Shown: positions 11,001 through 29,163, counted from the stretch's first letter. The stretch: DNA of 64,000 nt from Watersipora subatra (GCF_963576615.1 NC_088716.1:61846228-61910227); one strand, 5' to 3'. A program made the numbers and translations. The notes: generated by a model not told the origin, from the sequence alone.

Positions 11001-12240
11001 TAGACGAAAGGCATTCACTTGTATACAGCCTCTACATGGAAACGCTATATAAGTTTGACTCACCAGGGACCGAGTGTGACTTTAAGAAAACTAGCAGAAG
11101 GTATCACCTCTGGCAGCCTGTTTACAGTACATCGCTGACCTGGCAGCAGAGCCAACTGACCTTGTTGCTGACTCAAGGGAATGTAAATGAAGCAGTCAGA
11201 AATGGAGCTGTTAGGCCAGGCAAGGTAGGTGCACCTGATAGTACATTAGGAGCCTTAGTGAGATTCCAATACACAGAGAGTGAGACAGAACAACAGGTAG
11301 TGAGTACTCACACAGGTAAAACTTACTTCCCATTAACCACTATCGGGTGTCCAATAGGGATCCCAGCGACTCTCATCGTACCAGGACTGAAATATGCTAT
11401 GTGACTCTGAACAGACTTGGGCAATTGAGGTTCTACAGAGAAAAGATAGATACCTGATTAAATCTCCTTTGTGACACTTACCTGTACATCTAGAGAGAAG
11501 ATTATCAAACCACGCATTTGCAGAGGTCATAAAGAAACAACTTGCTAAGTATAACAAAATATGTACTCACTAATTTTGATGCCATGCGATGAGACTTGCT
11601 AAATTTTAAACTATTATCAGAATTTTCGTTTGGACATTCTCAGCTAACTATGAACCTAAGAGGTCACATCAAGACAAAGTCAACCCACCCTTGCAGCCTC
11701 ACCCTTGCCACAAAGCACTCATACATGTATCTATTCAACATTACAAAAAAATGTAAGAGCTAGTGAGGTGCAGCCATATTCAATTTAGTGTACCAATATG
11801 GTTAGCAAAACTGCAACAGGCCAGCGTACCAGACTCAAGCTTAGATGAAGCGATCACAGCATGCAGGTTTCCTTCAGCAAAGAAGCCATATTCTGAATTT
11901 TTAATTGGTGTTTGAGGAGTTCCAGGCTGGTGGAAACCAGAGCTGGGTGAGCTGATGCTCAACTCTGTAATATGTAAATATGCGTATTTTATAATCAATA
12001 ATTAGTCTAGCATGTTGCAAAGGTTCATATAATTAACAATTTGGAACAAAGGAAAATAACTGCGATGAATTCGGTGAACTTTGTAAACTCAGTTTATATG
12101 TAGTGAATCATAAATAATATTGTATAGTTAGGCTCACCTGTGTTCATGGGATGATCCTTTTCATGTCTTTTGAGGAATCGGTCACTAACAATCACGTTGC
12201 ACTGAGGACATGATGACCAGCTCGTTTTTACTCTCTTCAT
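1933..12240 (-). CDS. AFG2A: AFG2A/SPATA5-like AAA+ ATPase, 5' half of gene (multi-exon, partial)
   Basis: Minus-strand gene, eleven coding exons placed, transcribed from 12240 leftwards and leaving the window. In order the exons encode: a short C2H2-like N-terminus; a CDC48-like N-domain in which segments such as AGIPIGHPIVV, VTEEHLSQFIKRQL and LMLSYFGKPLVILVEEVQGE line up with the SPATA5 N-domain; a linker containing QLDL; and YMITPRVNE, the first ATPase lead-in, Walker A GPSGCGKT and Walker B VVFIDDID followed by CPRRERSQ. The AFG2 family is a two-ring type II AAA+ ATPase that acts in cytoplasmic maturation of 60S ribosomal subunits. Splice phases agree across all junctions of exons 1-10. 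The exon carrying the segment between Walker A and Walker B was not located; it should lie in 2057-5936. The second half of D1 and all of D2 are outside the window. The Walker B glutamate is aspartate. AFG2A fits better than AFG2B because of the linker and N-domain. Family assignment is by remembered similarity, without a search. Confidence 0.85.
2057..5936. other. AFG2A intron(s), no gene placed
   Basis: AT-rich intron sequence. It contains a 12-bp repeat (TATGCTAATAAG-type, about 2559-2615, 4-5 copies) and a 14-bp repeat (ACTACAATGTAAAC, about 3047-3120, 5 copies). A possible tRNA-derived SINE remnant on the minus strand near 3540-3625 has TGGTCGAGTGG as an A-box-like and GTTCAAATCTC as a B-box-like sequence. 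The region around 4500-5570 repeats GAATTGAATCAATTC-like words. The exon joining Walker A to Walker B should lie here but I could not identify it. Confidence 0.5.
5937..6072 (-). CDS. AFG2A: AFG2A exon 10 (D1 Walker A)
   Basis: Acceptor TTTTAG, donor GTGAGT. It encodes VQVAKGVLLYGPSGCGKTLI with the P-loop GPSGCGKT and continues to FITLDSSRLWSK. It ends in phase 2. Confidence 0.92.
6237..6411 (-). CDS. AFG2A: AFG2A exon 9 (lead-in to D1 ATPase)
   Basis: Acceptor CTATCAG, donor GTGGGT. It encodes VNELSRVSLIEGTL..., then VVVAGVDDILETLSRLIIEP and ISKRSLYDKYG. This is the conserved helical lead-in that precedes Walker A in type II AAA proteins (IGGLSSQLKAIREIIELPL in SPATA5). Confidence 0.88.
6841..6866 (-). 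CDS. AFG2A: AFG2A exon 8 (26-nt microexon)
   Basis: Acceptor GTACAG, donor GTAACG, only 26 nt. Joined to its neighbours it reads GGGYMITPR/VNELSRVS, matching the FYFISSTTRVNFTEI segment of SPATA5. The phases on both sides fit only if this microexon is included. Confidence 0.7.
7132..7206 (-). CDS. AFG2A: AFG2A exon 7 (Ser/Thr-rich linker)
   Basis: Acceptor TTTTAG and donor GTAGGC, phase 1 in and 1 out. It encodes a polar stretch with ITSSISSTPTTGNALSKD that takes the place of the disordered linker between N-domain and D1. Support is splice phase plus composition, so slightly weaker than the neighbours. Confidence 0.65.
7743..7901 (-). CDS. AFG2A: AFG2A exon 6 (end of N-domain, acidic linker)
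   Basis: Acceptor TCTGCAG, donor GTGAGT. It encodes MRIVSSSCELMLSYFGKPLV, then ILVEEVQGEG and a linker with EEFAQLDLTTD. The YFGKP..ILVEEVQG stretch corresponds to YGRPYKLQVLRVKG in SPATA5. Confidence 0.85.
8694..9139. mobile_element. 446-bp insertion flanked by 8-bp CAAGAATT duplication
   Basis: Copy B of the host repeat reads straight through this point. In copy A the host sequence is split between two copies of CAAGAATT (8686-8693 and 9140-9147), the expected target-site duplication of an 8-bp-duplicating element such as hAT. No clear inverted termini or ORF were seen, so the family is open. Confidence 0.6.
9156..10209 (+). mobile_element. piggyBac element, internally deleted, with TTAA target duplication
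   Basis: 1054 bp bounded by TTAA on both sides (9152-9155 and 10210-10213). Termini are inverted: 5' CCCTTTCGCGGGC and 3' GCCCGCGAAAGGG. CCY..RGG ends with a TTAA target are diagnostic of piggyBac. A subterminal word GCGACGTTTTTGTC occurs twice near the 5' end. The related host repeat at 34233-34236 has a single TTAA at the same place, giving an empty-site paralogue. The element carries one short ORF (9510-9983). Confidence 0.93.
9510..9983 (+). CDS. Truncated piggyBac transposase-derived protein, 157 aa (N-terminus fused to C-terminal Cys-rich tail)
   Basis: An intact ORF with a normal ATG and stop, lying inside the piggyBac termini. Residues 1-85 are acidic and Ser-rich, as in piggyBac transposase N-termini. 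Residues ~75-120 hold a W..I......SPTIQQF segment and PVEYFEKFFEP, typical of the start of the DDE_Tnp_1_7 domain. Residues ~138-157 read WCKDCDVGLCKGECFRKYHS, the second half of the C-terminal cysteine-rich zinc-binding domain. The whole catalytic DDD core (normally some 350-400 residues) is missing, yet the frame is kept across the deletion. It cannot be a transposase. It could be a chance in-frame deletion derivative, or a small protein that still binds ends or partner transposase. Expression is unknown. Confidence 0.75.
   Translation: MATSQRTSRDYSNKASTSTEITKRFRADSDFLDLVARDDSESGLNCDWNDFTSGSDSDEKAGSSNDEDVCRSDASAWKNITNINRDRSPTIQQFIAVTGPVFTPVDAQPVEYFEKFFEPVNPGSTSLWELFVTRISTWCKDCDVGLCKGECFRKYHS
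10689..10753 (-). CDS. AFG2A: AFG2A exon 5 (N-domain)
   Basis: Encodes SSSLPSSVTEEHLSQFIKRQ between acceptor ATTGCAG and donor GTAAGT. The EEHLSQFIKRQL segment matches EEELTGCILRKL of SPATA5. A longer open frame exists over the same bases in a different register, but only this register keeps phase with exons 4 and 6. Confidence 0.75.
11064..11207 (-). CDS. AFG2A: AFG2A exon 4 (N-domain)
   Basis: Good acceptor CTAACAG and donor GTGAGT. It encodes ISDCFIYIPLSQQQGQLALL followed by PGQRCTVNRL, equivalent to the KVGLSEMA...VRPGD region of SPATA5. Length 144 nt, phase 2 in and 2 out, consistent with both neighbours. A plus-strand reading frame of similar extent over the same bases is only its shadow. 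Confidence 0.75.
11327..11396 (-). CDS. AFG2A: AFG2A exon 3 (N-domain)
   Basis: Encodes SPGTMRVAGIPIGHPIVVNG, which aligns with the opening strand of the SPATA5 N-domain (the human protein has a related GRPVLL segment). The donor is a consensus GTAAGT. The acceptor chosen (CATAG) is weak but is the one that keeps phase with exon 2 and avoids a stop. Confidence 0.65.
11830..11964 (-). CDS. AFG2A: AFG2A exon 2 (low-complexity N-terminal linker)
   Basis: Acceptor TTACAG and donor GTACGC; a second donor GTACAC a little further on would also keep phase 1. It encodes a Ser/Pro/Thr-rich stretch (ELSISSPSSGFHQPGTPQTP) and then SEYGFFAEGNLHAVIASS. The 3' boundary is the least certain part. Confidence 0.55.
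12138..12240 (-). CDS. AFG2A: AFG2A exon 1 (start codon, C2H2-like motif)
   Basis: The start ATG is 12240-12238. The exon encodes 34 residues plus one base and ends at a GTGAGC donor. It holds CPQC followed by RFLKRHEKDH, a C-x2-C-x12-H-x3-H pattern typical of a single C2H2 zinc finger. The ATG follows directly on ...TTTTTGAAG, which could itself be a splice acceptor, so a noncoding upstream exon is possible. Phase 1 matches exon 2. Confidence 0.6.
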
Positions 12241-12287
12241 CTTCAAAAACTGTGACATTAATGCAACTGTTAATATATATGTATTTA

Positions 12288-13464
12288 CCGTAAAACCTAT
12301 AATTGAATGCTATGGCACTCTATTTCTTAATCCTTCCTCTATACTGGCGGTCAATCGGAAGGGCGTTCAAATGAAGGCTGGCATTGTATTTTTCAAATGC
12401 CTCATCAGAATTTTGGGAAGGTAAATTTAGCCCTTTTACGGGCGAAGCGAATGTTGCCTATATTTTGCCCTCTCCTTCCGGTGAAGCGATATTAAACCTT
12501 TTTGATGCAACAACTCTGCAAACAAAACTCCAACTTGTCAAAGATCTCTTAATAAATATGCATTGAGAAACCAAGAAATATCTTTACCAGTTGATATCTA
12601 TTGCTAGCAATTAATCTGTGATTATATTATAGCCTGTGTACTGCTTTGCAAATTGTTGGAGCTTTCCATTTTTATTTCATTCTAAATCTGAAAACATATT
12701 TTTATCTTATATCTATATTTAACAGTGTTGCAAAAAAGCTCATTGCACTCAATGATATGTTTGCTACAGTTTGCAGCTAGAACTGGTTTTTTTATGTGCA
12801 ATAAAAGATGAGTTATAAGCATTGATCCATTGTAAGCCGTGTTAGGATAGCCGCAACAATGCTTTTAATAATACGCCATAAGTCTGCAAATTTATAAGTT
12901 ATATAATGATAATCTATCACATGCTATAAATATATAGTCATGAACAAGTATCATAAACGAACCACAGTTATATTACATGCAGAGACAAAATTTAAGGTTT
13001 TTAAAAGAAAAATTTGCATGGTTTGCTCGAATCGCTGCATTCTGATTGCTGCTTTTGATGGAATGATCACCTTCTGGTTGTCCAATACCTTTCATAATGT
13101 CATCTGACCTCAACTCTTCTTCTGTACTGCATAGCTAATCGATATTAGCGTCCAAACAATTTTTTGGCAGAGCAAAACTTTAGCGCATTGCATTTAGCAC
13201 AAATGCTAAACGTAACCTTCTAAAAGCTTTAGAGTTTGACAACGAGAGAATTGATAGTTATTGATGTTAAACGATTCATTATTAATACAATTTTGTGGAC
13301 ACCTTTTCATTGACCAGCCGATATTATTGGTTCGTAAAGATCAAAGATTGTTAAGGTGGTGATCAAATAGAGGTGGTATTCAATTAGAGAGTGGCGCTTT
13401 AATTTTCAACCCTTCTCTCAGAGCGAAGGTTAAATAGAGGTGGCGTTCAATTAGAAGTTTTACG
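12288..13464. mobile_element. TIR element next to the AFG2A start codon
   Basis: Left end CCGTAAAACCTATAATTGAA and right end (reverse complement) CGTAAAACTTCTAATTGAAC form imperfect inverted termini, with similarity extending into CTCTATTT. The flanks have TTA on both sides, a possible 3-bp or TA duplication. No transposase ORF is seen, so it is non-autonomous. It begins about 48 bp upstream of the AFG2A ATG and so covers the presumed promoter or 5' UTR intron. Confidence 0.6.
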
Positions 13465-13719
13465 TTATGTGTATATGTTTATAATGGTCTTAAACTTGTG
13501 GAAAATAGTTTTCAAGTAAGCTTGGACAAAAACATACCTTCATGAAAATTTATAATAAAAGCCATTGATATTGTTGAAGATATTGTTGGAATAGTGCTTG
13601 AATATCTTGTAAAGTAAATATATATGAAGTATTTGACTACGACTACAACTGCATTGTAACACAATATTACAGGTTCATTTTAAGATGGATAGCTAATCGA
13701 CTTCAATTAAGCTTAAAAG

Positions 13720-14622
13720 GAACAGATACTGCACAACAGTTAATATTATGCTGCACTACAGTTTATATTATACTACCTGGTGTGGACCAGATACTGCACT
13801 ACAGTTAATATTATACTACCTAGTGTGGTACAGATACTGCACTACAGTTAATATTATACTACCTGGTGTAGAACAGATACTGCACTACAGTTAATATTAT
13901 ACTGCACTACAGTTTATATTATACTGCCTGGTGCGGAACAGACACTGCACTACAGTTAATATTATACTACCTGGTGTGGACCAGATGGTGCACTACAGTT
14001 AATATTATACTATCTGGTGCGGAACAGACACTGCACTACAGTTAATATTATACTACCTGGTGTAGAACAGATACTGCACTACAGTTAATATTATACTGCC
14101 TGGTGTGGAACAAATGCTGCACTACAGTTAATATTATACTACCTGGTATGGAACAGATACTGCACTACAGTTAATATTATACTACCTGGTGTGGAACAGA
14201 TACTGCACTACAGTTAATATTATACTACCTGGTGTAGAACAGATACTGCACTACAGTTAATATTATATTGCCTGGTGTGGAACAAATGCTGCACTACAGT
14301 TAATATTATACTGTCTGGTCCGGAACAGATGGTGCACTACAGTTTATGTTATACTGTCTGGTGTGGAACAGATACTGCACTACAGTTTATATTATACTGT
14401 CTGGTGTGGAACAGATCGTGCGCTACAGTTTATATTATACTGTCTGGTGCGGAACAGATGGTGCACTACAGTTTATGTTATACTGTCTGGTGTGGAACAG
14501 ATACTGCACTACAGTTTATATTATACTGTCTGGTGTGGAACAGATCGTGCGCTACAGTTTATATTATACTGTCTGGTGCGGAACAGATACTGCACTACAG
14601 TTAATATTATACTACCTGGTGC
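13720..14622. repeat. 43-bp minisatellite, ~20 copies
   Basis: Unit begins ACTGCACTACAGTTAATATT and ends GGTGTGGAACAGAT. Because 43 is not a multiple of three, the array gives long open frames in all three plus-strand registers; they are artefacts. Confidence 0.95.
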
Positions 14623-15756
14623 GGGTACGCTATGCGTGTAGCCAAAAGGTGAAAATATTTTAAATGTAAGACTAATGTACAAGTTATAATAGTTGCTAAA
14701 TGATAGGCAACAAACTTGCCACCTCTAAGTTGTGAATTTTTAAATTTTTTCTAGATGTAATGTTTCATTTCAAAATTTATACTCTTGCGTAGAGCAAATC
14801 CTTAAAAAATCATAAAACTCGTCCAATAGTCTCTCATTAATTAAAATAAGAAGGAAGGTCTTTTGAAAAATGGGCTTTCTTAGAACTCAGCTTTGGAGCA
14901 AAACATCTGCAATGACTATGCCTTTAATTTAAAGTATTTATAATTAATCTTCAACTAATTTTAACAAATAAAATCTGCTGCAGCTGTTTCATAGAGCAAT
15001 TAAAGCTCAGCTAAAAACAGCTTGAATAGGTAGTGAAACATTTTTACAAAATTATTGTATTGCTGTGTTATATAAAGGTAACAATCTGATCTATTCTTGA
15101 TAAACCGGTGAGATGCCGCCACATGGCTTTAGCATCTGTAAGTTTATTTGTTATTCACAGCACCAATTGCATCAGCTGTAGCAATAAAAGTTAGATCTGA
15201 CTTTTCAAAGTCATTTCTTTTTGATGAGGCTTGGTCATATAATTAACAAAACTAAAGATATACAAAATTTATTCTATCAAACTACAAAAGAGGCCTTGAA
15301 TGCATGTAAAGCAACTTCCAATGACAGACAGCAGTATAAAACTGTCTTTAAGTACATTTTCCAATTTGTTTTTTACCAAGATGTTAAACGCCCGATGCCA
15401 ACAATACCCATTAGTCATTTAGTCCAATTTCACATAACGATTGAATTCCTTCAATTATTTAATTATGTACACTAATTTACAACATGTTATTCTCTATTGT
15501 TATCACATCAACACGCAAGGTACTTATAATCTTAGGTACTTATAAGGTATCAAGGTACTTATAAACTTTGAATTTTTAATGAGGTTTGGATATGGATGCT
15601 ATAGGCCTACTCCATTGTGGCAGAAGCTAAAATTTTTTAGTGTCAGACATTGAAGATAGCATTTTGGCAGGATAAAAGATGCTGCTACAAAAAGCATAAA
15701 CTGCTCTCACAATTCACAGCTGCTGCAAAATTTTAACAGCAAGTACAACTTAAGTC
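14623..15756. other. Intergenic, no feature recognised
   Basis: AT-rich sequence without a convincing ORF, repeat or RNA. One open frame of 84 codons at 15221-15475 has no recognisable domain. Confidence 0.4.
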
Positions 15757-15761
15757 ATAGT

Positions 15762-15950
15762 TGTTATAGGCTCCTGTGTATATTTAGGATTATACAATAT
15801 GTCAATTAGGCATGCGCATGAGCATGCGCTCGGAGTCATGGTTCTGGGCAGACATGATTTCACTTAGATTCTTTGAGTTTCTCTAAATAAACTTGAATCC
15901 TTCCATACATGTGATACTGTCAGTCATCAGATCACATAGTGATCATTACA
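15762..15950 (+). mobile_element. Solo LTR of an LTR retrotransposon
   Basis: 189 bp starting TGTTATAGGC and ending GATCATTACA (TG...CA), flanked on both sides by ATAGT (15757-15761 and 15951-15955), a 5-bp target duplication. It contains an AATAAA-type signal (CTAAATAAACTT, about 15885). No internal retrotransposon genes are adjacent, so it is a solo LTR left by recombination. Confidence 0.65.
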
Positions 15951-16331
15951 ATAGTGATGTTACAAACTGCTCAAAACAATCATTATACAGCTCTTATTCA
16001 ATTGAGCATTGCATATAATTGATCCTTGAATATGGTTTTCTACACCAAACACTATTTATTTGTATTGCAGAGAAACTAACTTGGAATGTCGGTTTGCCAT
16101 ATCGTATCTTAAAATCAAAATATTTAACTTTTAAATTAGAATTTTAAAAATGTTTGGTTGTCTACAGTTTAGAATGTCAACAAGTTGAACCTGAAGACTA
16201 CACGAGTATATAAATTCATTACAGCTTTGAATCTTATTATGTTTCATTATTACTTGTTTAATGAAAATGATGTGCCATAAACTGCTAGTCAATGTATTTG
16301 TAATAAATTATATTGTGTGTGAGAGCTTATC

Positions 16332-16521
16332 CACAGGCCTGCCAACCCAAGAGTGGGGCAATGTGTGAGATTTGGTTTTAGGGCAATTGATGTATCAATG
16401 ATAGTATATATAAAATTATGGAAATTGGGGCAAAAATCTCACGCATCTCTCACGCATTTTCATTTTTTCTTTGGGGTGATTGCGTGAGTCTCACGCCCAA
16501 TGCGTGAGAGTTGGCAGGTAT
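16332..16521. mobile_element. Small MITE with CCTGCCAAC inverted ends
   Basis: Left end ACAGGCCTGCCAAC and right end GTTGGCAGGTAT are inverted. The interior carries several copies of TCTCACGC/GCGTGAGA. Flanks share GCTTATC (16325-16331 and 16522-16528), consistent with a 7-8 bp target duplication of a hAT-type element. Confidence 0.65.
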
Positions 16522-17414
16522 GCTTATCTATTATTAGACAGTTTCAAGAAAAATAAACCACTAAAAGCGAATTAGGTTACACTTCCGTTTCTAGCACCGT
16601 CCATAAATGCATATTAATGTATTCGTTAAGAGATGATGGTTGTGTATTAAAGCAGCAAAAATAAATTCAAAACAAGCAAATGGCTTGACAGCATAATTAC
16701 GCTTAGCATAGGGTTGTTACAATGGAGGATGCTGTGAAGAATAAATTCTAAATTTCAATACTTCGTGCTAAGAACTCCTTACTTTCAAAGATTAAATCCA
16801 CTTTAAAAACCTTTGCCACACAAATGTGACTAGTCTGAAAAACGTTCGACCTTTAAGAACACTGCGCTTCCTTAGCAGGTTACTGATCCTTGGAATGTGA
16901 AACAACACAAAAAGTCAGCACATGTAAAAATCATAAAAGCCGTCTTTTGCTTCAAGCGCCGATATATTGAGGGGCGCTTGCAGGTCTTCGTATTAAGGTA
17001 TACTCTCAAACTAGGTTATAGCTGCTCCATTATTGTCCTTCGTCAAAATGACCAACGTTGAGGGAATACAACCCTGAACTAGCCTCGCTTACATCAATCT
17101 AATCGGAACATGCTTTAGAGTTCGGTGTACATAATGTGCATCAGTACTGTATTGTCCTATTAGGAGACTCCGGAACCATCCGGAGTACTTTTCTTCTGTC
17201 AAAATCTCGGAAATTGTGAACACGGCATAGTGTAAACAATGGAAGTCATTACGTGACACTAAAATTCTCAGGTCCGTATTCCCTGAGGCAGCTGGGCAGC
17301 TGAGTCGCCCCAACCTTTTAGTGATCTTCGGCGGCTAATTAGTAAGAATTTCAGTCTAAGCTCATTCGCTTGGAATTTCCAACAACTAATTACCTAGCGC
17401 TCTAGCGCTACTAG

Positions 17415-17630
17415 CGATGAAGTAGAGAGGCTGACTAATCTAGTATTGGCTTTGCCTGCCACCAATGCGGTAGGCGAGAGATACTTTTCTGCATTGAAGC
17501 GAATCCAAACATCGATGAGGAACACCATAGGGCAGACTGTCTAAATAATCTTCTAATATTACACATATATAAAGATGTTGATATAGATACAGAATCAGTT
17601 GTGAAAGATTTCTGCCATGGAACTCATTGA
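17415..17630 (+). pseudogene. hAT transposase C-terminal (dimerisation) fragment, frameshifted
   Basis: The plus-strand translation reads RLTNLVLALPATNAVGERYF, then SALKRIQTSMRNT, the hATC dimerisation motif (P-A-T/S-N-A-x-x-E-R-x-F-S). After GQT the frame shifts by one base and continues NNLLILHIYKDVD to a stop at about 17630. The upstream catalytic part is absent. Downstream a GC-rich stretch (17875-17960), unlike its surroundings, may belong to the same element. Confidence 0.75.
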
Positions 17631-17639
17631 CGGAAGAAG

Positions 17640-18633
17640 AGCTTTTTAAAAGACAAGTGTCAAGCTATAACAATCAATATTTTATATACAAATGTACATG
17701 TATGTATATTTATGAACATAAATGTAAATATACATATATGGTTACAACTCAAAACCATGTAATTCTGTAGCTAGCTCTCTTTGCAAGACTTGAAATGACT
17801 CATCTTGGCAGGACCTGGATATCCATCTTAAATAATATGAGATACGCTTTAAAATGCTCTAATTTTGCTCTTAATTCTCAAAATTCTCTCGGGGGAGGGC
17901 CCCCGAACCCCCCTTCTTTGGGAGGGCGCTTCAGCCCCACTCCCTGACCCTATCCGCATGACCGATTCGGGCCTCTGGTAACTACTAATTGACAGTCTCC
18001 TGACCACTTTTTCTTTGGACAATACAGCCCTGATGTGCATAGTACTGTAGACTCCTTCTGGCATAATTTTTTGAATAACTGGCAAAGGCGAGAACAACTG
18101 AGATAACAAATAGGAAAAAATATTTATGAATAAGCTTAACTAAAGCATACAGTCAGTATTTTGTTTTAGGCGTTGCCACTTGTAGTTGGCCGTGCTTGTA
18201 GAATGTTATAACTAGGTAAGCCTGGCTACTCATGGCCCGCTGATTAGTGACTACTTACTTCCCATCATCTGCATTATTTGATCTCATTTGTATATATATA
18301 TTTGCACAAAAATCTTGTTGTTTACTCGCGAACAAAAAATCATTCCTATTCAAAATAGCAACAGGATATGTTAGATGCCAAAGAATTAGACAGCATGCAC
18401 AACATAAGAATAATTTAATAATGTAGATATGTAACTGGAAAAATATATTTGTCACATACAAAGTACATAAACATAACTAGAAAATCCGGCCAAGCAATCT
18501 CATTGAGAGCAGTCATAGCACAGCCAGCAGGGCCAACCTGAGACCAAAACTAGACAGAAGGAAGAACACCAATAAACACTGACTACGCCGTCTTATTACA
18601 CGAACACTTAGACAATCAAACAACCAGATTGAA
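17640..18633. other. Intergenic between hAT fragment and enolase 3' end
   Basis: Contains TA-rich words near 17690-17750, a short GC-rich G/C-run block at 17888-17950 and no gene that I can support. The 3' UTR and polyadenylation site of enolase should lie just below 18634. Confidence 0.4.
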
Positions 18634-26708
<8,075 letters not shown>

Positions 26709-28780
26709 AATGAGATTTTCTTTGATCACAGGTAGTAAAAGATACTCTCTATAACAACAGTAAAACATGAAATCATATAGTAACAAAGATACACAAAGCG
26801 TAGAAATTTGTAAGCATACGAACTAGAATTTTTTTCCCTTTATTATAATCAATTGAATATAATCAATTAATTGGCTAACATACATCTAAGGTAAAACAGA
26901 AATAAGACTTGGTAACATGATGCAATGGGTTTGGGTTTAACACTGAATGTCTGAAGAGCTTTTATTTTGGTTTTATTTGGGGTAGAGCTCCTTGATTAGT
27001 GTCTGCTTCGAGCATATATAGGTAGATGAAGGTCAAGGCAATTAGGAAGGATTATCTGATTTTGAAGAAGTTAATAACATCAAAACTAAGCATGCCTAGT
27101 AACAACACATCTGTGATATTTATAAACTTGCTAATAAATGTTTTTTTTACAAAAGGCTATTCTTTTTCTTAGCCTTATAGTAAAATATTTAGCGCTGCTA
27201 AAGATGGTTATCAGTTATTAGCTTAACTAACCAAAATGTGATTTTAGTGTGTACTTGGTATGCACCATACTTTTACAATGTTGCTGACAAACCACAACTT
27301 CACCAACTGCCTTCCATTCACTAGCAGCTACCATACCAAAACTAATAAGCTTAGGCATCACACTTTTAAGCAAAAAGCTCACATTGCAGTTGCTGATTAC
27401 TTTAAAAGCATATTGAAGTATGCGAGCTTAGTTACGTAAAGCAAGTCAACCTAATGTATTTATTAGCAAAACAAATAACTCAATAATAAAAACAATAAAA
27501 TATGGTTAAAATCACTGTTTATCATCATTTTTTGAGCAACTAGAATTAACAATGTTTGCTACTTGTAATAACCAGTGTGAAACATTTTAAAATAATTTTT
27601 TAAATCTACAAACTAGTTTAACAGAAAGCTGATATAAAGTTATAATTAGTTAATTAGTGCGTAATGCCATATATTGCCAATGATCACATTTAAGTAATAT
27701 TAGCGGCAATGTGACCATTGCCGCTAATATTTATTAACTCTGAGTGATGTTTCGGTGAATGAGATTTTTAAGATTACAGAAATAGTCACTTTGTATTTGT
27801 GAGATACTGTAAACCACCAAAACGTTCCTTTAAAATTTATCCAGGCAATACTCAGAAGGCGCTCTACATACGATCATGCAATAAAGTATTATCTTTAAAC
27901 AAAATAACCACGTTTCAAAACGTGGTTTAAGCCTACAACATAAAGGACAACTTTATTTTACACGTCTTGCGCTATTTTTAATTCTACACAAACAGATTCG
28001 ACTTACTATTACACTGAGTTTAATTTTGTGTATTTCACAATATAATTTCAATCACTGCACAATTTCTCAGCAGAAAGTTTCAAATGAACCACGAACGGAC
28101 AACATGATTGATCATTATCTAGCAAAGTGTATCTCTATCAAATGGCAGCGTTCGATTTTTTGTAGCAAACCAATTTAGCCTAACTTGAGCCAAAAAGCAT
28201 GCGCTTGTACGTACGTATTACATAAAAGAAACCGCACCCGCCAGTTGACGATTACTTTGTGTGACAGACTAGCATCAGTAAATGCGTACGTGCACAAAAT
28301 CACGAGAGAGATTTTTTAAAAAGCACGATAAGCAAATAAATGCCCATTTTTGCTACATGAGTTATCAAAACATTTGCATATTACTTTTTTGAATAATAAA
28401 AACTAGCGTAATACTTTTTAGCGTACTCAGCTGAAGGTAGTGCAGTAGCCGGCGTCTGAGCGGCTATGATTTTTGATGACCGGAAACATTTTTCATGCTT
28501 TTTCCTGTTATCGATTTCTCCGAACTTCAAATAACGTACATGCAACAGTCTAAGAGAATGTTTTCCGATCACGATGTATATACATTACCGGTAGGTATGT
28601 TTTTGTAGTAGAAGTTGTCTCCGCCCGAGAGAATAAATAAAAAGAACAAATAATTGCTAAACCGCCTTATATACGTATTGATCATACATATTATTCTCTT
28701 TGTTGCAGTATTTGTATATATTTGAGTCAATTAAAACAATATATGTTTTCTAATTGACTTATATATTTTTAATTGAAATG
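26709..28780. promoter_or_regulatory. Upstream region of enolase; palindromes
   Basis: No gene recognised. It presumably contains the enolase promoter and any noncoding exon. Two hairpins are clear: AATATTAGCGGCAATG with its exact inverse at 27696-27711/27716-27731, and AACCACGTTT/AAACGTGGTT at 27906-27927. No core promoter element could be assigned with confidence. Confidence 0.35.
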
Positions 28781-28782
28781 AA

Positions 28783-28850
28783 CTTATTGCCAACAATGAT
28801 ATACAGCCCCCACATGGGGGCTGTAGCCTATATCGTTGTTGCCAATAAAG
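28783..28850. repeat. Imperfect palindrome (hairpin)
   Basis: Arms from TTATTGCCAACAATGATATA and CAGCCCCC pair with GGGGGCTG and TATATCGTTGTTGCCAATAA around a CATG centre. It sits at the edge of a TA-rich region leading into the Penelope-like element. Confidence 0.7.
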
Positions 28851-28854
28851 TAAT

Positions 28855-29082
28855 ATGTATATATACTACTTAGATATAAACTTATATATTACTTATATAT
28901 AAAGTAATATATACAGTATATATATAATGTATATATGTATATATATACATGTAGATATATAGTTATTCAGTTATATATATAATTATATAAATATAGTTAT
29001 ATATATAGCCTATATAAATGTGTAGATACATGTATATATTATATATATTTTATATATATATATACACATGTATATATACACA

Positions 29083-29161
<79 letters not shown>
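28855..29161. repeat. (TA)n-rich microsatellite tract
   Basis: TA-dominated sequence ending in a pure (TA)n run at about 29089-29160, directly in front of the Penelope-like coding remnant. Confidence 0.95.

Positions 29162-29163
<2 letters not shown>

Noticed and set aside
11036..11404. 122-codon plus-strand ORF over AFG2A exons 3-4
   Set aside because: Opposite-strand shadow; the minus strand carries the homologous, phase-consistent exons.
14275..14663. Three overlapping plus-strand ORFs of 92-109 codons
   Set aside because: Products of the 43-bp minisatellite; the three registers are interconvertible repeats.
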